From positions 647,347-711,346 of the forward strand of contig NZ_MPDJ01000005.1 of NCBI RefSeq assembly GCF_001881565.1: DNA of 64,000 bases, written 5' to 3'. The notes below the pieces were generated by a model, which was not told where the DNA came from, ran no database searches, and saw only the letters and a list, made by a program, of their open reading frames with translations. This DNA comes from Eisenbergiella tayi (lineage in GTDB: Bacteria; Bacillota; Clostridia; Lachnospirales; Lachnospiraceae). Made by a program: the position numbers and the translations under genes. Each line of letters opens with the position of its first letter. Position 1 is the stretch's first letter. Below are positions 35,147 through 43,719 of this stretch, piece after piece.

Positions 35147-35473
35147 ATGTCTGTTACAGCAATAGGAAAAGTAAATTTTGATAAAGAGGTACTGCAGTCT
35201 GAGCTTCCGGTCCTGGTGGATTTCTGGGCCCCCTGGTGCGGATACTGCCGGAGACTCAGCCCGGTTATTGATCGGCTTGACGCTGCATACGAAGGACGGC
35301 TGTCCATCCGTAAAGTGAATATCGATGAGGAACCGGAACTGGCGGATACGTATGAAGTGGAGACCATACCCACTCTGTATTTATTCCAAAAAGGCAAAAC
35401 CCCCGTATCTGTCATAGCTCCCCAGGCCAAGTCACAGGTAACGGACTGGCTGAAGGAAAACGGCGTGGATTAA
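35147..35473 (+). CDS. trxA: Thioredoxin
   Basis: 108 residues, normal length. It reduces protein disulfides and is reloaded by the TrxB encoded next. The active site is WCGYC near residue 30, with Tyr in place of the usual Pro, which should make the redox potential less reducing than standard thioredoxin. The conserved cis-Pro stretch is ETIPTLYLF. ATG 35147 is eight bases after AGGAGG; ATG 35141 is too close. The operator just upstream suggests redox or stress control. Confidence 0.95.
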   Translation: MSVTAIGKVNFDKEVLQSELPVLVDFWAPWCGYCRRLSPVIDRLDAAYEGRLSIRKVNIDEEPELADTYEVETIPTLYLFQKGKTPVSVIAPQAKSQVTDWLKENGVD

Positions 35474-35509
35474 GCAGATATCATGTTCTATAGAAAGAAG
35501 GGTTAACAA

Positions 35510-36424
35510 ATGAAAAAAGAACTCTACGATGTGGTAATTATAGGAGGCGGCCCCGGCGGATACTCCGCCGCACTGTATTGTGCCAGGAACGGATACTCCG
35601 TACTCGTTCTCGAAAAGCTTTCCGCAGGAGGCCAGATGGCTACCACCGGCCAGGTGGACAACTATCCCGGCTTCGACGAAGGAATCGACGGCTTCGAGCT
35701 GGCTGAAAAAATGCAGAGAGGTGCGGAACGTTTCGGAGTGGAAACTGAATATGCCGAGGTGAACTCCGTGGATTTAAGCCCTGCGATCAAAAAAATCACT
35801 ACCTCCTCCGGAATCGTCTCAGCAAGAAGCATGATTGTAGCTACCGGCGCTTCCCCGAGAGAACTGGGCCTCCCGGAAGAATCTTCCTTACGCGGTAGAG
35901 GCGTGGCATACTGCGCCGCCTGTGACGGCCAAATGTACCGCAGCAAAACAGTTGCCATAGCCGGAGGCGGAAACAGCGCCGCGGCCGACGCCCTTCTCCT
36001 TTCCAAAATATGCGCCAAGGTTTACCTTGTCCACCGCCGCGACAGCCTCAGAGCCTCCCGCATCTATATGGAACCCCTGAAAAACAGCGGCGTGGAATTC
36101 GTATGGGACAGTAAAATCACAGAAATTCTCCACGATAAACGTGTATCCGGAATCCGCGTGGAAAATGTAAAAGACAAGACCACCAGAGAAATTCCCGTTG
36201 ACGGCGTCTTCGTCGCAATAGGCCGGGTTCCCGATACCGAATTATTCAAAGGCCAGCTGGATCTCGATCCCCACGGCTATATCATAGCCGATGAAAGTAC
36301 CCGCACCAACATCGAAGGCGTTTTTGCCGTAGGAGACGTGCGTACCAAAGCGCTGAGACAGATTGTGACAGCCGCCGCGGACGGAGCAAACGCATCCCAT
36401 TACGTAGAAGAATATCTGATGTGA
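35510..36424 (+). CDS. trxB: Thioredoxin-disulfide reductase
   Basis: 304 residues. FAD-binding GGGPGGYSAALYCA (about 12), the redox site CAAC (near 135; usually CATC), the NADPH-binding GGGNSAAADAL (about 150) and the C-terminal FAD motif GDVRTKALRQIVTAAADG are all present. It passes electrons from NAD(P)H to thioredoxin. The HRRDSLRAS stretch fits NADPH as donor. Cotranscribed with trxA, 36 bases apart. Palindromic element B starts 26 bases after the stop. Confidence 0.96.
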   Translation: MKKELYDVVIIGGGPGGYSAALYCARNGYSVLVLEKLSAGGQMATTGQVDNYPGFDEGIDGFELAEKMQRGAERFGVETEYAEVNSVDLSPAIKKITTSSGIVSARSMIVATGASPRELGLPEESSLRGRGVAYCAACDGQMYRSKTVAIAGGGNSAAADALLLSKICAKVYLVHRRDSLRASRIYMEPLKNSGVEFVWDSKITEILHDKRVSGIRVENVKDKTTREIPVDGVFVAIGRVPDTELFKGQLDLDPHGYIIADESTRTNIEGVFAVGDVRTKALRQIVTAAADGANASHYVEEYLM

Positions 36425-36449
36425 ACTATTTTCTCCAATAACGCGGAGG

Positions 36450-36856
36450 GGAAGGGAGTATGATTCCGGCCCCGTATCCCTGGCGCTGCATTCGGCTGCC
36501 TCCCTGCCCGGAGCCTCTGCGCCCTCCCTCCCCTGCCCTGTGGGATTCCTTATGTATCATACGGTACAGACAAAAAAAGGTGCTGTTTCTAACTGTTTTG
36601 TCCCTATCCTTTACTGCCAACGCGGCTGAACTCCTCCCTGCGGTCGTCGTAGCGACTTTAGTCGCTTACATCGCCGCTAAGGACGGGCAGTAAAGGATAG
36701 GATCAAAACAGTAAGAAACAGCTACCTTTTTTTGAGATGCACCGTATGATACATAAGGAATCCCACAGGGCAGGGAAGGGAGGGCGCAGAGGCTCCGGGC
36801 AGGGAGGCAGCCGAATGCAGCGCCAGGGATACGGGGCCGGAATCATACTCCCTTCC
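36450..36856. repeat. Long palindromic element B (arms of about 170 bases)
   Basis: Left arm 36450-36618 and right arm 36686-36856 are reverse complements apart from a few mismatches and small indels near the inner end. Inside the arms are A7 (36572-36578) and T7 (36727-36733) next to a CTGTTTCT/AGAAACAG dyad, which would form an intrinsic terminator in both directions. The core (36614-36690) has CTCCTCCCTGCGGTCGTC, a small hairpin GTAGCGAC-TTTA-GTCGCTTAC and CGCCGCTAAGGACGG. The core and inner arm motifs recur in element C in the other orientation. It lies between the convergent trxB and Fe-ADH genes. Confidence 0.92.
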
Positions 36857-36861
36857 TATAT

Positions 36862-38043
36862 TTATGCCATCATCTGTAAAAGAGTGAGGATATCACCTCT
36901 GTTCATAGGATAGAAGGAGCCGCAGGTGTGGGTTCCTTTATTTGTCATAAGATCCGCAATCAGTTCGAATTTTTCTGTACCGATACCGGCTTCGCTTAAG
37001 GTTAGCGGCAAACCGGATTCATTTATGAGGGAGCGAAGTCTTTTTATGCCTTCTTTTGCTGTTTCCCGGGGGTTTTCAAAATTCATTTGTGCGTTCCAGA
37101 CGCGGACTGCCATCTGGGCCAGCTTGGGGATACATTCCTGTTTGTCAGATAAAAATTCCATCCAGGCGGGGAAGGAGATGGCAAGGCCTGCTCCGTGGGC
37201 GATGTCATAAAAGCCGCTGATTTGGTGTTCCAGGCCGTGGTTGAACCAGTCCTGCTGTCTGCCGCAGCCGGTCATGTCGTTCTGGGCCCAGGTTCCGCAT
37301 AGCATGATTTCGGCTCTTGCGTCATAATCCCGGGGGTTTTCCAGTGCTTTGGGCAGGTTGTGGATTACGGTGGCCAGGATTCCTTCCGTTACGCGATCTG
37401 TCATTTCCACATTTGGGGTCCTGGTGAAATATCTTTCCATGGCGTGGGCCATGATATCCATGCAGCCGCATGCGGTTTGGTAGGGAGGAAGGGTGAAGGT
37501 CAGTTCTGGATTCATGATGGAGAAAACAGGGCGCATTAACGGGGAGCCGAAGCCTGTTTTCATGGGAATGGTTTCATCGGAAATGACGCAGCTGTCGCTT
37601 TCTTCGCTGCCTGCGGCGGGAAGGGTAAGGATATCTGCAACGGGGATTCTTTTTTCTCCGGGTCTGGTTTTACCGGAAATCAGATCCCATACATCACCTT
37701 CATAATAAACACCGAAAGACATGGCTTTACAGGTATCAATAACGCTTCCGCCTCCTACAGCCAGAAGGAAATCAATATCTTTTTCCCGGCAGATTTCAAC
37801 CCCTTTTCTTACCAGGGATACTCTGGGATTAGGGACTACGCCAGGTAATTCCTCGAAAAAAAGACCGGCTTCCTTCAGCGCATGAATCACTTTATCATAC
37901 AGGCCGTTTTTCTTTATGGAAGAGCCTCCGTAAACGAGAAGGACTCTGGATGCACCGTACTTTTTCAGTTCTTCTCCTACGCACAGTTCTTTATCTTTTC
38001 CGAAAATCATCTTTGTTCCGCATTGAAATTCAAATCCGTTCAT
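36862..38043 (-). CDS. Iron-containing alcohol dehydrogenase (butanol dehydrogenase type)
   Basis: 393 residues. The NAD(P)H-binding motif is GGGSVIDTCKA (about 98) and the metal site is visible as the Asp and His of CGCMDIMAHAMERY and the two His of NHGLEHQISGFYDIAHGAGL. It reduces aldehydes to alcohols or the reverse, in the cytoplasm. It is the last gene of the eight-gene operon starting at 45985, with a 15-base gap to the M24 gene, so its substrate probably comes from that pathway. The stop lies six bases from element B. Confidence 0.92.
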   Translation of the reverse strand: MNGFEFQCGTKMIFGKDKELCVGEELKKYGASRVLLVYGGSSIKKNGLYDKVIHALKEAGLFFEELPGVVPNPRVSLVRKGVEICREKDIDFLLAVGGGSVIDTCKAMSFGVYYEGDVWDLISGKTRPGEKRIPVADILTLPAAGSEESDSCVISDETIPMKTGFGSPLMRPVFSIMNPELTFTLPPYQTACGCMDIMAHAMERYFTRTPNVEMTDRVTEGILATVIHNLPKALENPRDYDARAEIMLCGTWAQNDMTGCGRQQDWFNHGLEHQISGFYDIAHGAGLAISFPAWMEFLSDKQECIPKLAQMAVRVWNAQMNFENPRETAKEGIKRLRSLINESGLPLTLSEAGIGTEKFELIADLMTNKGTHTCGSFYPMNRGDILTLLQMMA

Positions 38044-38058
38044 TGCTGCTCCTTTTCT

Positions 38059-39126
38059 TTACAAGATAATCAGTTCCTTGGGGCTCCTGGTCAGGTTTTC
38101 AAATCCGTTTTCCCTGACCACTATCATATCCTCAATTCGTACCCCGAATCTTTTTTTCAGATAAATGCCGGGTTCCACGGTTATCACAATTCCCGGTTCA
38201 AGCCTGTCGTTGCAGACCTCGTTAAAGCGGGGATTTTCATGAACCTCCACACCTACGCTGTGGCCCAGGCCGTGGGAGAAACAGCCCTCATAGCCCTCCT
38301 GATAGATAAATTTACGGGCGGCGGCGTCCACCTCCGAGCAGGCTGCTCCGGGGCGGATCTTATCAAATGCCCTTTTCTGGGCTTCCCGGACAGTCTCATA
38401 GACATGCCGCTGCTCCTCCGATACGCTTCCCACCGCCACAGTACGGGTCATATCCGCCAGATATCCTCCGCAGACAGCGCCGAAATCCATGGTGACAAAA
38501 TCCCCTTTTTGAATGAGGCGGCTGGTTGCAAATCCATGGGGCAGGGAGCTGTTGGGGCCGGATGCCACAATAAAATTGAAATTCTTATCGTCTGAGCCCA
38601 GTCTGGTCAAGGTGACGCCGATTTCCCTCGCCACATCAATTTCCGTCAAACCGGGCTTTATGATTCCGAGAATATGGGAAAAGGTATGATCCGTGATCTG
38701 CTGTGCCTTTCTGTGGCAGGCGATTTCCTCTTCATCCTTTTCCCGGCGCAGGGAATCCATGAGGCCGGAAAGGCTGTCTGAGACATCCAGGGAAATTCCC
38801 TTAAGGGCGGTTTCCAGCTGTCTGTACTTTTCTAAGGTAACCAGTCCGGTATGCAGAGAAAGAGCAGATATTCCTTCTGCCTCCAGAAGCTGTTTTATCT
38901 GGGAATGCAGGTTTTTTTCTTCGATTACTCTGCAGTTTTTTACCTTTTCTTCCGCTTCTTCGAAATAGCGGAAATCAATGATCAGCCATGCCTTATTTCT
39001 TGTGACCAGCACGGTTCCTGCAGAGGATTTCATTCCTGTCAGGTAAAAACGGTTGGCTGCGTCCTGCAGGATTGCCGCTTCCATATCAGAAGGCATGGCC
39101 TGCTGCAGCCTGATTATTTTATCCAT
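38059..39126 (-). CDS. M24 family peptidase (Xaa-Pro aminopeptidase/creatinase fold)
   Basis: About 355 residues. An N-terminal creatinase-type domain (1-130) is followed by the pita-bread domain with the five metal ligands: Asp in VTMDFGAVCGG and LADMTRT, His in GLGHSVGVEVHENP, Glu in VITVEPGIYL and Glu in GVRIEDMIVV. All ligands are present, so it should be an active metallopeptidase rather than a creatinase-like amidinohydrolase. ATG 39126 follows AGGAAG; the longer frame is rejected. It is in an operon with the M20 peptidase. Confidence 0.9.
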   Translation of the reverse strand: MDKIIRLQQAMPSDMEAAILQDAANRFYLTGMKSSAGTVLVTRNKAWLIIDFRYFEEAEEKVKNCRVIEEKNLHSQIKQLLEAEGISALSLHTGLVTLEKYRQLETALKGISLDVSDSLSGLMDSLRREKDEEEIACHRKAQQITDHTFSHILGIIKPGLTEIDVAREIGVTLTRLGSDDKNFNFIVASGPNSSLPHGFATSRLIQKGDFVTMDFGAVCGGYLADMTRTVAVGSVSEEQRHVYETVREAQKRAFDKIRPGAACSEVDAAARKFIYQEGYEGCFSHGLGHSVGVEVHENPRFNEVCNDRLEPGIVITVEPGIYLKKRFGVRIEDMIVVRENGFENLTRSPKELIIL

Positions 39127-39163
39127 ATGCACTTCCTGTCCGCATGCCCGCACTTCGGGCATA

Positions 39164-40507
39164 CTATAATTTTTTCAGCAGGACTGAATAACATTGTGCC
39201 GCGTCTTTTACTGCCTGTATGGAAGCGTATTCGTTGTCCCCATGGACACCGCTTCCCTGTTCGGGCAGGGCATACATAGGGGAAAAGCGCAGTACATTAT
39301 CTGTCAGTTCCAGAAAATGACGGGAGTCTGTTCCGCCGCCCAGGACAAAGGGAATTACCGGAAGGCCGGGATATGTTTCTTCCACGCTGGCCTTCATCGC
39401 CAGATAGCCCGGCGCACCGGGGCTGCTTTCCGGCGCGGCATCTCTGCCGCCTGCCAGTTCACATAACAGGTCATGTCTTTCGGCAGCTTTTTTCAGTTTT
39501 TCCGTTATTTCCTCCGCTTTTTCCGTACAGGATACCCGTACATTGGCCGTCAGTACCGCTTTCTTTGGCATGACATTAAAGGCGGTTCCTCCTTCTATCA
39601 TGGTAAAGGCAATGGTGGCTCCCAAAAGGGTATCCGCATCCTTACAGATTTCATGCAGTACGGGATAATCTCCCTGTTCATCCGCCGCCTGCAGAAGCTT
39701 ATCCCGGATCGTGTCCGGGGAATATCCGGCTGCGGCACGCAGCATTGCGCGGTTTCCCTCACTCAGCTCCTTTCGGAAAAAATCGGCATACTCCACTTCA
39801 TGGATAAAATCAGCCAGACGTACAATCGCTGAATGGGCCGGAGGATTGGCGGAGTGTCCGCCCCGGGAGAGCGCGGTAAACCGGTATTCCAGCGAACCCT
39901 TTTCCGCTATTCCGAAAAGGGCGGCTTTTCCTTTTACCAGACCCATAAAATCATCACAAATGGTGCCGCCTTCGTCGAATACGGTCTCAAGATGTATCTT
40001 TTTGTCCTTTAACAGCTTTGCGGCCCGGCCTGTGGTAAGGCCGCCTGTTTCTTCATCACAGGAAAGATACAGCCATATATCCCGTTTGGGGCGCCAGCCT
40101 TCTTCCAGCAGGCTTTCAAAAGCAGATAATAACGCGCATTGAGGTCCCTTCATATCCTGAGAGCCTCTTCCCCAGACGCAGCCGTCCGCGATCCGGCCGG
40201 AAAACGGAGGATACTTCCAGGAGGCTTCGTCCGCGGCGGGAACCACGTCCATGTGTCCGGTGAATAATACGGGAGGAGGGGTGCCGGGAGTTTTCTCCTC
40301 ATGAAGGAGACGGCTGCCGGTTCCCCGGAGTTTAATCAGGAGGGCTTCCCCTACCGGTGTGATATCGGCAGCGGTGAACAATGTTTGGAATGTGGTTCTC
40401 AGATAATTCCGGTATTCCTCTATGTGGTAAAACGGTTCGTTTCCGGCACCGCTCACGGTGGGGATCGATATCATGGCGGACAGGTTTTCACCTATATTTT
40501 CAAACAT
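39164..40507 (-). CDS. M20 family metallopeptidase (ArgE/DapE/CPG2-like)
   Basis: 447 residues. The zinc ligands are seen in VLFTGHMDVVPA, VWGRGSQDMKG and the catalytic Glu in LSCDEETGG; a later GGGTDSRHFLE and a His near the end (SGVHGDNEYAS) complete the site. A dimerisation domain sits between. It cuts an amide or peptide bond of an N-acyl amino acid, dipeptide or similar. It is encoded six bases upstream of nothing else but directly after the permease gene, so the imported substrate probably carries an amide bond. Confidence 0.9.
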   Translation of the reverse strand: MFENIGENLSAMISIPTVSGAGNEPFYHIEEYRNYLRTTFQTLFTAADITPVGEALLIKLRGTGSRLLHEEKTPGTPPPVLFTGHMDVVPAADEASWKYPPFSGRIADGCVWGRGSQDMKGPQCALLSAFESLLEEGWRPKRDIWLYLSCDEETGGLTTGRAAKLLKDKKIHLETVFDEGGTICDDFMGLVKGKAALFGIAEKGSLEYRFTALSRGGHSANPPAHSAIVRLADFIHEVEYADFFRKELSEGNRAMLRAAAGYSPDTIRDKLLQAADEQGDYPVLHEICKDADTLLGATIAFTMIEGGTAFNVMPKKAVLTANVRVSCTEKAEEITEKLKKAAERHDLLCELAGGRDAAPESSPGAPGYLAMKASVEETYPGLPVIPFVLGGGTDSRHFLELTDNVLRFSPMYALPEQGSGVHGDNEYASIQAVKDAAQCYSVLLKKL

Positions 40508-40513
40508 TTTTTG

Positions 40514-41341
40514 TTACTCCTTCATGCCGGATACGGCGATTCCCTCTACGAAAAATTCCTGAGCAAAGCAATATAAAATAAGCAGCGGCAGCATGGATAT
40601 CAGCGCGCCCGCCAGAGCAGGGCCAGTCTCACGCACACCTTCCCCTACAAACATGGCAAGTCCGGCGGAAAGTGTCCGCATCTTGGTGGAATTGGTCATC
40701 ATCAAAGGATAAATCAGGTCATTCCAGTTGGAGGTCAGGCAGAAAATGAAAAAAGTGACAAACGCTGGTTTACATAACGGGAACATGATTTTCGTATAAA
40801 TACCGAATTCATTCATACCATCAATTCTGGCCGCTTCTTCCAGGCTCTTGGGGAGTCCTATATAAAAGGAACGCATGAAAAACATTCCGTAAGCAGATGC
40901 AATACGCGGCAGAATCAGCCCGATATAAGTATTTAATATACCGAAGGTATGCAGTTCCAGGTACAAAGGAATCATAATGATCTGGAACGGAATCAGCATA
41001 GTGAGAAGGACAATATTGAAAATGATTTCCTTACCTTTAAATTCAAGACGGGCAAAGGCATAACCGGCCATGGAATCCAGAAGGGCGGAACAAACGGAAA
41101 CCACACCCGCAAAAATAACGGTATTTTTAATATAATCTGCCAGAGGGATTCTGGACCATACCTGGATATAGTTTTTGATTGTCCATGCTTTGGGCCACAA
41201 GGTAGGCGGCCATTTTATGATATCCTTCTGCAGTTTAAAGGTGCTCAATATCAGCCATACAAACGGAAATACAATCAGAAACAGTACGAAAAGGCATATG
41301 AGAACTCTCAGCACGTCATAAACTTTAATTTTTTTCTTCAT
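40514..41341 (-). CDS. ABC transporter permease, MalG type (CUT1)
   Basis: 275 residues with six helices, the EAA loop EEAARIDGMNEFGIYTKIMFP and the end VEGIAVSGMKE. It pairs with the MalF-type permease 12 bases upstream. No ATPase gene is nearby. Confidence 0.93.
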   Translation of the reverse strand: MKKKIKVYDVLRVLICLFVLFLIVFPFVWLILSTFKLQKDIIKWPPTLWPKAWTIKNYIQVWSRIPLADYIKNTVIFAGVVSVCSALLDSMAGYAFARLEFKGKEIIFNIVLLTMLIPFQIIMIPLYLELHTFGILNTYIGLILPRIASAYGMFFMRSFYIGLPKSLEEAARIDGMNEFGIYTKIMFPLCKPAFVTFFIFCLTSNWNDLIYPLMMTNSTKMRTLSAGLAMFVGEGVRETGPALAGALISMLPLLILYCFAQEFFVEGIAVSGMKE

Positions 41342-41353
41342 CCTGCTCTCCTC

Positions 41354-42268
41354 CTACATGTTTCTCGCTATTTTGCGTTCCATATAGCCCTTGAAAATCA
41401 ATATAATAACTGCGATGACAAAGAATAATTCAATACACATGGCTGAAGCGTATCCCAGATCATAAGGCGCCGAAAAGCCTCTGTTATATATGTACTGCAC
41501 CACTGTCTCCGTTTTGTAAAGAGGGCCGCCTCCCGTGGTAACGTAAACAACGTCGAAAACCTGAAAAGCCCCGATTATTGTGGTAAGAAGGGTAAAATTA
41601 ATGGTAGGCAGAAGATTGGGCAGTGTAATATGGAAAAACTGCTGTGTCTTCGTGGCCCCGTCAATTTCCGAAGCTTCAAAATAGGTACTTGGGATATCAT
41701 TAATGCCTGCCACCAGAATGATCAGCGTTTTCCCGAACGCCTTCCAAACGGAAATGAAAATAATGATAGGCATGGCAAATTTCACTTCACTGAGAAGGGC
41801 TATAGGTTCGCCGTATACCAGACTGATCAGATAGGGAATATAACCTACCGTGGAATTCAGAATCAGGTTGAATAAGATACCGATTGCCGTAAAGGAACAT
41901 AGTACCGGCACATAAAATACGGAGCGGCACATCTTATTAAAACGGGTGGGCTTATACAGCCAATAGGCCAGTACCAGCGCCACAATAAGCTGAATGGGCA
42001 CCGATATCACCACATAATAAAATGTATTTTTGAATGCATTCCAGACACGTTCATCCCCCAGCGTGCGTTTAAAGTTATCCAGTCCCACAAACTGAGGCCA
42101 TGCCAGGAAAATATCCAGATTTGTCAGGCTGATGATAAATGAAATCACCAGAGGAATAATCGTAAATACAAATAATACCAGTACAGCAGGAAAAATAAAC
42201 AGATATCCCACTCTGTCTTTTTTCGTCCATTTGGCTATACATCTTTTCATTGGGCTGATTTTTTCCAT
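41354..42268 (-). CDS. ABC transporter permease, MalF type (CUT1)
   Basis: About 304 residues with six helices, the EAA loop FEASEIDGATKTQQFFHITLP and FQVFDVVYVTTGGGP. ATG 42268 follows AAGGGAG; the longer frame runs into the intercistronic hairpin. Downstream partner of the SBP at 42342. Confidence 0.92.
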   Translation of the reverse strand: MEKISPMKRCIAKWTKKDRVGYLFIFPAVLVLFVFTIIPLVISFIISLTNLDIFLAWPQFVGLDNFKRTLGDERVWNAFKNTFYYVVISVPIQLIVALVLAYWLYKPTRFNKMCRSVFYVPVLCSFTAIGILFNLILNSTVGYIPYLISLVYGEPIALLSEVKFAMPIIIFISVWKAFGKTLIILVAGINDIPSTYFEASEIDGATKTQQFFHITLPNLLPTINFTLLTTIIGAFQVFDVVYVTTGGGPLYKTETVVQYIYNRGFSAPYDLGYASAMCIELFFVIAVIILIFKGYMERKIARNM

Positions 42269-42292
42269 CCTCAGGCTCCCTTCTGAATAAAG

Positions 42293-42318
42293 GATGCCGC
42301 TGCCTGCAGCCGCATCCT
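42293..42318. other. Intercistronic hairpin between SBP and permease genes
   Basis: GGATGC..GCTGC pairs with GCAGC..GCATCC. The plus strand has a T5 but the minus strand continues TTTATTC. It is the third SBP-permease junction in the window with such a hairpin. Confidence 0.55.
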
Positions 42319-42341
42319 TTTTCATAGCTTATCAGAATTTA

Positions 42342-43661
42342 CTATTTCAAAATACCCTGGATGACTTCGTTGTACTTATCCAGTGTTGTCTTAATATCTG
42401 CACCAGCAAAAATTTCTTCCATGGCAGGATATAAACCATCGGTCGAGATTGTATTTACACCATTCAGCTTACATTCAATGTGTCCGTAGGAAAGAGGCTC
42501 CGATAATGCCAGTGTCTGCGGATCATTCGCGAAATTAGCCTGTGCGGAAAGCAGATATGCAGGAGTACCGCATTCCTTTGTCCATTTGGTACAGATTTCT
42601 TCCGTATTCCAGTAGTTTACAAACTTATAAACAAGTTCCTTATGCTCCTCTGAAGTCGTTTTAGGAATAGAAAAGCCTACAGGGATTACCGCTGCATCCT
42701 GCTCAACGCCCGTACATGCAGGAACCGCTTTTACGCCATAATTAATTTCATTTTCACGAAGCCCGTTAATAATCCAGGGACCGTTGATAAACTGTGCAAG
42801 CTGACCGCTGATATAGGTATTATCATCGGAATCCTTAGGGGAACATTCATACAGTGTTTTCAAGGTTTCAAAAGCTTTTACGTTCTCCTCGGAATTGAAT
42901 ACCGCTTCTGTTTCATCTTCATTCACGTAGCCGCCGCCATAAGCATACATGGTATACTGGGCAGTCACATTATTATTGACAGGCACGCAGAAGCCGTACT
43001 GGTTTTTGCTCTTATCCGTAAGCAGCTTTGCATTCTCCACAAGCTCTTCAAAGGTTTCCGGAGGGGATTCGGGATCCAGTCCTGCCGCTTCATAAAGATC
43101 TTTATCCCAGTAAAAATAATGAGATACCATCTGCATGGGAACACCAACGCATAAATCATCATAATACAGCAGATCTACAACGTTTTTGTCAAAGTCATCG
43201 GCATTTACTTCCGGTAATTCATAGAAATCACTTACATCCTGGAAGCTGCCGGCTTCCACATAAGGAGCATAATATCCGGAAGAACAAAGCACAAAATCCG
43301 GTGCATTTCCCGCCGCAATAGCTGCCGGAAGCTTTTCGTTAAAGGTTGCCCATGGCATTACGTCCATTTCAATGGTAATATTCCATTCGTTCGATGCATT
43401 AAAATCATCCACAATCTGCTGAAGGACTTCACCGTCTGTACTGGTAAATCCATTCCAGAAAGTGAGTGTTGTAGGTTCATAGGTCTTTTCTTCTCCCGCT
43501 TCCGATGCATCCGCCGAATCGGAAGCCGCCGTTGAGGGCGCCGCGCTTTGCGGTTCTGCTGCTTCACCGGAAGTATCCGCTGACTGTCCAGAACATGCGG
43601 TGAGTGCCAAAGTCATGGAAAACGCCATCCCCAATGCCAATAATTTGTTCCACTTTTTCAT
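42342..43661 (-). CDS. Extracellular solute-binding lipoprotein (CUT1 type)
   Basis: 439 residues. Lipoprotein signal MKKWNKLLALGMAFSMTLALTACS, an Ala/Ser/Glu linker and the SBP_bac_1 fold (WNGFTSTDGEVLQQIVDDF, FINGPWIINGLREN). It is the receptor for the permeases downstream. The company of a cysteine desulfidase-like enzyme, a UroD-like protein and two peptidases suggests the ligand is not a plain sugar; perhaps a glycosylated or N-acylated compound, or glycerol-phosphate-like. A perfect 16-base palindrome (AAAGGGAATTCCCTTT) lies just upstream at 43699-43714. Confidence 0.9.
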   Translation of the reverse strand: MKKWNKLLALGMAFSMTLALTACSGQSADTSGEAAEPQSAAPSTAASDSADASEAGEEKTYEPTTLTFWNGFTSTDGEVLQQIVDDFNASNEWNITIEMDVMPWATFNEKLPAAIAAGNAPDFVLCSSGYYAPYVEAGSFQDVSDFYELPEVNADDFDKNVVDLLYYDDLCVGVPMQMVSHYFYWDKDLYEAAGLDPESPPETFEELVENAKLLTDKSKNQYGFCVPVNNNVTAQYTMYAYGGGYVNEDETEAVFNSEENVKAFETLKTLYECSPKDSDDNTYISGQLAQFINGPWIINGLRENEINYGVKAVPACTGVEQDAAVIPVGFSIPKTTSEEHKELVYKFVNYWNTEEICTKWTKECGTPAYLLSAQANFANDPQTLALSEPLSYGHIECKLNGVNTISTDGLYPAMEEIFAGADIKTTLDKYNEVIQGILK

Positions 43662-43698
43662 AATACTCTTCCTTTCTATGTGTGCTTTTTCTTTTTTA

Positions 43699-43714
43699 AA
43701 AGGGAATTCCCTTT
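43699..43714. repeat. Perfect 16-base palindrome between the UroD-like and SBP genes
   Basis: AAAGGGAATTCCCTTT lies in the 58-base gap. As RNA it has no loop, so an operator or mRNA-processing site is more likely than a terminator; function unknown. Confidence 0.5.
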
Positions 43715-43719
43715 ATTTA

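Noticed and set aside
36460-36693. Small ORFs inside element B
   Set aside because: Both strands give short frames because the arms mirror each other; no family match.
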